The notes under the pieces were generated by a model. The model worked only from the letters and a program-made list of their open reading frames with translations. It was not told the origin of the DNA and made no database searches. A stretch of 64,000 bases of DNA from Mesotaenium endlicherianum (taxonomy: Eukaryota; Streptophyta; Zygnematophyceae; Zygnematales; Mesotaeniaceae), in NCBI GenBank assembly GCA_009602735.1, contig WELA01006777.1, forward strand, positions 76,637 to 140,636, written 5' to 3'. The translations under genes and the position numbers were made by a program. This document shows positions 59,218 to 64,000 of this stretch, piece after piece. Within the stretch, counting starts at the first letter, position 1. Every line of letters starts with the position of its first letter.

Positions 59218-62200
59218 TTATCTCTCCCCTTCTCCCTTCCACAGGCGTGAAAGCGTCTGCATGTCTGCAAGGGGCGGCGGAAGCATCGCAAAGACAAGGG
59301 GCCGCAAGCATGCTCCCGGAGCCCCACCTTTGCACCGGCCAGCCAGCAAGCACAGCCCGCATGGGTGGGCGCACCTGGCCCTCTCACACTCAGCCCAAGC
59401 AAGCAGTGCCGGGCCGACCAGCAAGGCACCATCCAACATCGTGGCCGCACACAGCGACACCTGTGGCACTCATAGGCATCAAGAGAGATGGTAGCCTGGA
59501 AGAGGAGCAGAGCAGTAGAGGAGCAGTCGAGAGGAAGCGGAGTTGAGGGACAATAAGAGAAAGGGCACCTTGGCGTAGTCGTAGGCCTGCCAGCAGAAGG
59601 GGTCGTCCCAGCCGGCTGGCGCCAGCGGCAGCGCGGGGAAGCTCTCCCTGAGATGCTGAGCTGGCCCTGCGGCGCTGTCGCGCGCTCCGCGGCCACCCGG
59701 CCCCTCCTCCTCATGCTCCTCGTCCTCTCCCTCACTCTCGTACTCCCACCTGCTCCCACTTCCGCCTGCAGTTGCACCCGCACGCATATGCGGGGACACA
59801 CACGTGCGCAAAACATACATATGTGATCAGGCACACACAGACGCACACGCAGGCGCGCGTGCGTGCATTGCAGTGAATTAGGAGCCGAATAGCTGCCGAA
59901 TAGCTGGGACAACTTCCGAGTGCATGGCTGGCATGCATGCATCAGGCGGGGCACCCCAGACACACACAGAGAGGCCACGTACTCATGCACATGAACCCCA
60001 AACTCAGTCAACGGCAGAATAAAAGTCACTACGCAGGTGCTCACATAAGGTAGTCGCTTACCTGGGTCAGCCTGCCCTTGCGTTGCAGGCACATCCTGCA
60101 GCGGCCCAAACGTCAGCGTGCCAGAGAGAGACGCCTCCACGCCGCCCCCGCCGCCCAGCCGCCCAGCCTGCAGGCCCTTCCCGGGCAGCACGATTCTCCA
60201 CTCCAGCGCATTCTCCAAAGTCGCCACTTGTCCCAGCGACGGCACACCCTCTAGGCCGACCACTTTGCGGCGCGCAAAGGGCACCACCAGGCTGCATGCC
60301 TCCATGACAGCTGGCGCCCTGTAGCCCTCCATGAGCTTTAGCTTGATGAGCAGCGCGCCCTCGTTCTCCGACACCATCTGGATCTGGTAAAAGCCCGTGA
60401 CAGGTGGCGGCGGGGGCTGCGAGGCGGCGGTGCTGCCGCCCAGGGCGGGGGCGGCCAGGCGGGCCCCATAGTGCGCCAGCTCAAAGGTGCCAGGCGGCGG
60501 CGAGAAGATTAAGCTGGTGGCGGCGCTGACTGTATCGGGCGCCTGCAGGCACTCGACCGTCCATGCGCATGCGCACAAGCATGCATGCACCACCGATCAC
60601 GTGTCACAACAGCAAGAGGGAAAAAAGCATGCGTGCTCTCTACCACACTTACTTTCCCACCTGACAGCCCAAAGGAGTACATTGCAGCCCGCCCCCCACG
60701 TGCGCGTCGTGTGCTCTCCCTCACGGTAGTCGTTGCATCTTGCTACTCCAACCGAAGCCACAACTGCACCCATCACTTGGCACAACAGAGTAGCATTGCC
60801 GCTGCCGCCGCAGCTGCCGCTGCCGTTGCTGCTGCTATAGAGGAGCAAAATGCTGCTATTTTGAACAGACACGGCCATGACCCACCCATCCATTTGACAA
60901 TCGCCAGGTTGCACGACACCAAGCGAGAGCGCTCTTGTGTCCACTGGTCAGAGTGCCCGTCCCATGCAGCAAGTTCGAGCGAGCGGGCGAGCAAGCGGGG
61001 GGGCACAAAGCCTTGACAAAATAGCGAGTGGGAGTGTGCGTATATGTGTGCGCACTCCTCGCAACCACCTTTTTTCTGCTTACCACGCCTTGCTGATGTT
61101 CACCCGCAGTGTTTTCCTTCACTAACAGGAACCATTACATTGGCAATGAACAAACGAGTCCCTCCAAGTCACAGATAGCTATGTGTGCATTGGAAGCATT
61201 TTGGTCTGGCCCAGACAGCTGGCGCGACCTGCGCCTACCTGGCAGCAGAGATGCACGACCAGGCTCTGCAGGCACGCCTTGGGCGGCGTGGCCAAGGTGA
61301 CGGTGACATCTGGCAGGCCCTCGAGCTCCGCCCGACACTTGAGCTTGCCCGAGACAAGCACAATGTCCGCCACATCGTCTCTGTCATACAGCGCTGCCGA
61401 GATTGTCTCACAGAGCGTCAGCTGGAGGCGTTTCTGCTGCCGGACGCCACCCGGCAGGGGGAGAGGCTTCCACGCGGGCTGCTTTTGCTCGCCTGCTGCC
61501 CCCTCCGCTGCCCCCCCGAACATCTGACACCTAGCCATCTCCAGGGTTATCGGATTCAAGTCCACGGGGCAGCCTGCAACAACAGCACGCCACATGGCGA
61601 CACTATCAAATTCATGATTCTTTGCAATGATCTCCCTCACAGGTGTGACTCATATCCCCGAGAGACAGATATGCATGCATGTCTAGTGGCGCGAGAAAGC
61701 GCTCATGCCGACAGCGCTCACTGCACCGCTGCCACGAGATGTCAAACGTTTAATGCGTTTGCAACGCCTCCTCCTCATATACCCCAGCTGGCAGTGCCAA
61801 GGCCCCTGTGGGCAGCGCAACTCACACACACACACAGAGGGAATGCATATGCAGCGCCACCCCTGCCGTGGAGCACTCAGCGTGGCTGAGGCAGAGGATG
61901 CGCACGCAGAAGCACAGCAGGCACACGTACACACACACGCCCGCACGCACACGTATCCACACGCATGCGTGTATACACACGTATGCATACAGATGCATGC
62001 ACACATGCACGCACGCAGGCACGCGCACCACACAAGCTCATGTGCGTCTGCATGTGCAGACGCGCACGCACCGTGAGGCATGGATGTGGTGAGGAAGATG
62101 CGCAGCAGCTCGCGCTCGCTCGCGCGCAGGGCTGCTCGGCCGCGGGGCCGCGGGACAGATGGCGCGTTGAACGAGGCCGAGGCGGCCATGGCAGCGGCGG

Positions 62201-63733
62201 GAAGCTTGGAGGGGCGGCCAGGTGTCGGCATGCCAAGCAGCGCCGCCATGCTGCTGCCGGCGGTGGCGACACCGGCCCCCACGCTGCCACCTGCCTGCGC
62301 CTCTAGGGCCGAGTCTTCACCTATCAGGTTCCCAGCCGCGTGCGCCACCGCGAAACCCCTGCACACCGGCACTCACATGCCACGCTCATCAGGTGCCAGA
62401 TGTCGTTCACCTGTAGGCGGCCCCCTCTTTCCAGATGGCACACGCACACGCACATGCACATGCGTGCCAGCACTGTGCCGGCTCCTTCTTGCACAGAGGG
62501 ACCAAGCCAGCCACTCAAATTTCAATACGCAAGTGCAGCACAGGAGTATAGAGGGGAGAGAGGGGGAGTGCAGACTCGAGAGAGGAGTGGAGGGCGAGGG
62601 AGAGGGAGGACACCAGGCTGAGCGAGAAGGTGAGTTGAGTGAGCAATGGGGTGGGCTGAGCGAGCAAGCAAGCGTCTCCTTGCAGCTGGTGGCAAGCGGG
62701 CAAGGGAAGCCGTCAGGGAGAGACACATGTCCACTCACCCAGTGACGGCGGGTAAGTCAAGCAAAAGAGACGAAAGGCTGCGATGGCCGCCCGGCTCACT
62801 GCCATGGCCCCGCCCGCTGCCCCCGCAGTCAGGCTGCCACCTCAGCACGTCGTACGCCGCCAGGTGGCGCGGGTGCACCAGGGGGAGCACGAGGATCCAG
62901 AAGGGCCCTTTGCGGTGCAGGAGAAGCGGCCACAGAATGGGCGGCGGCGCTGACTCATCCTTGTTCTCTCCCCCCTTGTGCGGGACGCTGAGCGCAATGA
63001 CATGGCAGGCAATGGGATCGTCCAGCCAGGCAGCGTCCCCAGGGACGCTGCTGGCGCCTCTGAGCACCGCAGCCGGGCTGCTCTGCTGCCTGTCCTGCAT
63101 GCATGGGAGCGCGCCACATGGCAGCAGATTGCGAATGCATTATATCAATGGTGACAAAAAGCACACCATTTCAGCTGTAGGTGGCCTAAAGCATCGCTCC
63201 CCCCGCCCCCTGGCCACACTCTCTCTCTAACTCTCTCAGTCTCTCTCCGCGTCTCCCCTTTTCCCTCCCTTCCTTCTTGCGCATGAACTGGATATGCCAC
63301 CCCCTTGACGTGAGGGGTACGGAATCACGGAACAAGACAAATGCTGAAGGGTGAAGGGTGAGGAGCTGTTACATTCGCCCTGTTGTTTGAAGAGTGCATG
63401 AGTGCGGGTGACGTGCCTCTGTTATCACAACAGGTCGTATCGCTGCTACTTCACCTTCCCTCCCCAGCAGCCCGTCGTCCTCCCCATTCAATCTCATTAA
63501 ATGCGCTATGATGGGGGTGGTGTGGAAGGTCACCTCTGCGTGTGGTCATGGAAGGCACTGGCAATGACGGGATCGAGCGGCAGCGAGAAGCAGTAGTCCG
63601 CCACACGCTGCTGCGCCGTCCGCCCGCCTCCTGTGGAGGAAGCTTCCTGCCCCCTTCTGAAGTCCCCGTCCTCGTCCTCCTCGCCTTGCTGCTGCTGCTG
63701 CTGCTGTTCCTCTGCTGCTCCTTCTGCGAAGGC
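58340..63733 (-). CDS. AP5M: AP-5 complex subunit mu (AP5M), C-terminal nine exons, N-terminus not found
   Basis: Medium subunit of adaptor complex AP-5, which sorts membrane cargo at late endosomes. Minus-strand exons: 63534-63733, 62739-63089, 62072-62358, 61239-61573, 60062-60542, 59569-59765, 58974-59030, 58586-58636, 58340-58462; all GT-AG, phases agree, 693 residues plus stop. In order: a glutamine run and acidic stretch EEQQQQQQQGEEDEDGD; WLDDPIACHVIAL and WPLLLHRKGPFWILVLPLV (longin-side region typical of AP5M); LLLDLPAVTGGFAVAHAAG; then the mu homology domain from KQPAWKPLPL through AALYDRDDVADIVLVSGKL, LPDVTVTL, LLIKLKLMEGYRAPAVMEA, VEASLSGTLTFGP, DPFCWQAYDYAK and VQVYPSSAKAPTEVLYE. 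The last exon is the least sure: the frame set by phase gives VQLSTGTSG, while another frame gives a more family-like YWNEW. The start lies beyond 63733, possibly outside the window. Confidence 0.93.
59165..59216. repeat. Alternating purine-pyrimidine run, (CG/CA)n, in AP5M intron
   Basis: ACGCACGCGCTTGCGCGCG, then about 15 CA units, between AP5M exons 6 and 7. Confidence 0.85.
61820..62068. repeat. Degenerate CA/CG/TG-rich alternating tract in AP5M intron
   Basis: About 250 bases dominated by CACACG, CGCACG, ATGCATGC and GTGTATACAC words between AP5M exons 3 and 4, ending at the exon 3 donor. Confidence 0.75.
63687..63710 (-). repeat. CAG/CTG repeat coding for glutamines in AP5M
   Basis: Eight CTG units on the plus strand, read as CAG/CAA glutamine codons in the first visible AP5M exon. 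Possible length polymorphism. Confidence 0.8.
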
Positions 63734-64000
63734 CTACCCGCCCGTCCGCCCCCCGCGTTCACGACACAAAAATCAGCGAGCGCCACGCAGGCGGCCAAGT
63801 GGCAGCACGCTTGCGACCCACAGGAGGTGTCCTCTCCCTTCTTTCGTCTGGGAGAGGTGACCCAGCAACAGGTGGCATGGGCGCCGTGGGGCCTGCAGCG
63901 AGCAAGAGGTGGCAGCAGCAGCTCGAGGTTGAAGGTGTCACACAGAGAGCTCAAAGGGAGAGTAGCAGCGAGACGTTGCCCACGAGCAGCAGAGGGGAGC
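63734..64000. other. Window end: probable AP5M intron or 5' region
   Basis: 267 bases upstream of the first supported AP5M exon, whose acceptor reads GGGTAG. Three frames are open over part of it, but none gives the expected N-terminal AP5M sequence, so the first exon may lie beyond base 64000. Confidence 0.5.

Noticed and set aside
58731-60593. A single 620-codon minus-strand frame
   Set aside because: It crosses introns. Only three stretches of it match AP5M exons; the parts between are Cys/Val repeat translations of CA-rich intron DNA.
61820-62068. CRISPR-like or tandem array
   Set aside because: The CA/CG-rich tract has no regular repeat-spacer pattern, and the host is eukaryotic.

Overview
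The window is nuclear DNA of a green-lineage eukaryote. Four host genes are broken by short GT-AG introns, most of whose acceptors end in GCAG. Their products look plant-like: a SOS4-type pyridoxal kinase, a eukaryotic RNase HII-family protein, the mu subunit of the AP-5 adaptor, and a multi-pass membrane protein I cannot name. A streptophyte alga of the Klebsormidium type would fit, because LTR elements carrying a cytosine methyltransferase, like one found here, have been reported from Klebsormidium. The sequence alone does not prove the species.

Bases 1 to about 38.7 kb are a nest of Ty3/gypsy-type LTR elements. Copy A (1-5930, minus, cut by the window edge) and copy B (22483-31274, minus, whole) are close sisters of one chromodomain family. 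B carries gag, pol and a third, unrecognised ORF between pol and its 3' LTR. Copy C (6967-9664 plus 32365-32611) is an older, decayed relative. A different, GC-rich element of about 13.9 kb, D (9665-32364, plus), sits inside C's LTR, and B sits inside D's 3' LTR. D contains gag, protease, a C5-cytosine methyltransferase region, reverse transcriptase, RNase H, integrase and a PHD finger; it looks broken. A decayed minus-strand relative with the same integrase plus PHD-finger arrangement, E, lies at about 35.8-38.65 kb. Single LTRs or LTR relics lie at 6018-6967, 32790-33744, about 34671-35125 and about 55790-56059.

From 39.7 kb on lie the host genes. Pyridoxal kinase (39713-44007, minus, 12 exons, 310 aa) and the RNase HII-family gene (45224-48342, plus, 8 exons, 402 aa) are divergent and share about 1.2 kb of upstream DNA. 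A 476-aa, roughly seven-TM protein (49505-54122, minus, 9 exons) follows tail to tail with the RNase gene. AP5M (58340 to at least 63733, minus) has its C-terminal nine exons in the window; its 5' end was not found. I built the exon models by hand from splice signals, reading phase and remembered family sequences; all internal phases agree. Two runs of N (13591-14071 and 57529-58086) are assembly gaps: one in D's repeat-rich middle, one inside a GA microsatellite.

The host genes are housekeeping genes (vitamin B6 salvage, removal of RNA from DNA, endosomal sorting) and show no common pathway. The unusual biology is in the elements: a retroelement with its own DNA methyltransferase domain, integrases ending in PHD fingers, and a chromovirus family with a large extra protein.
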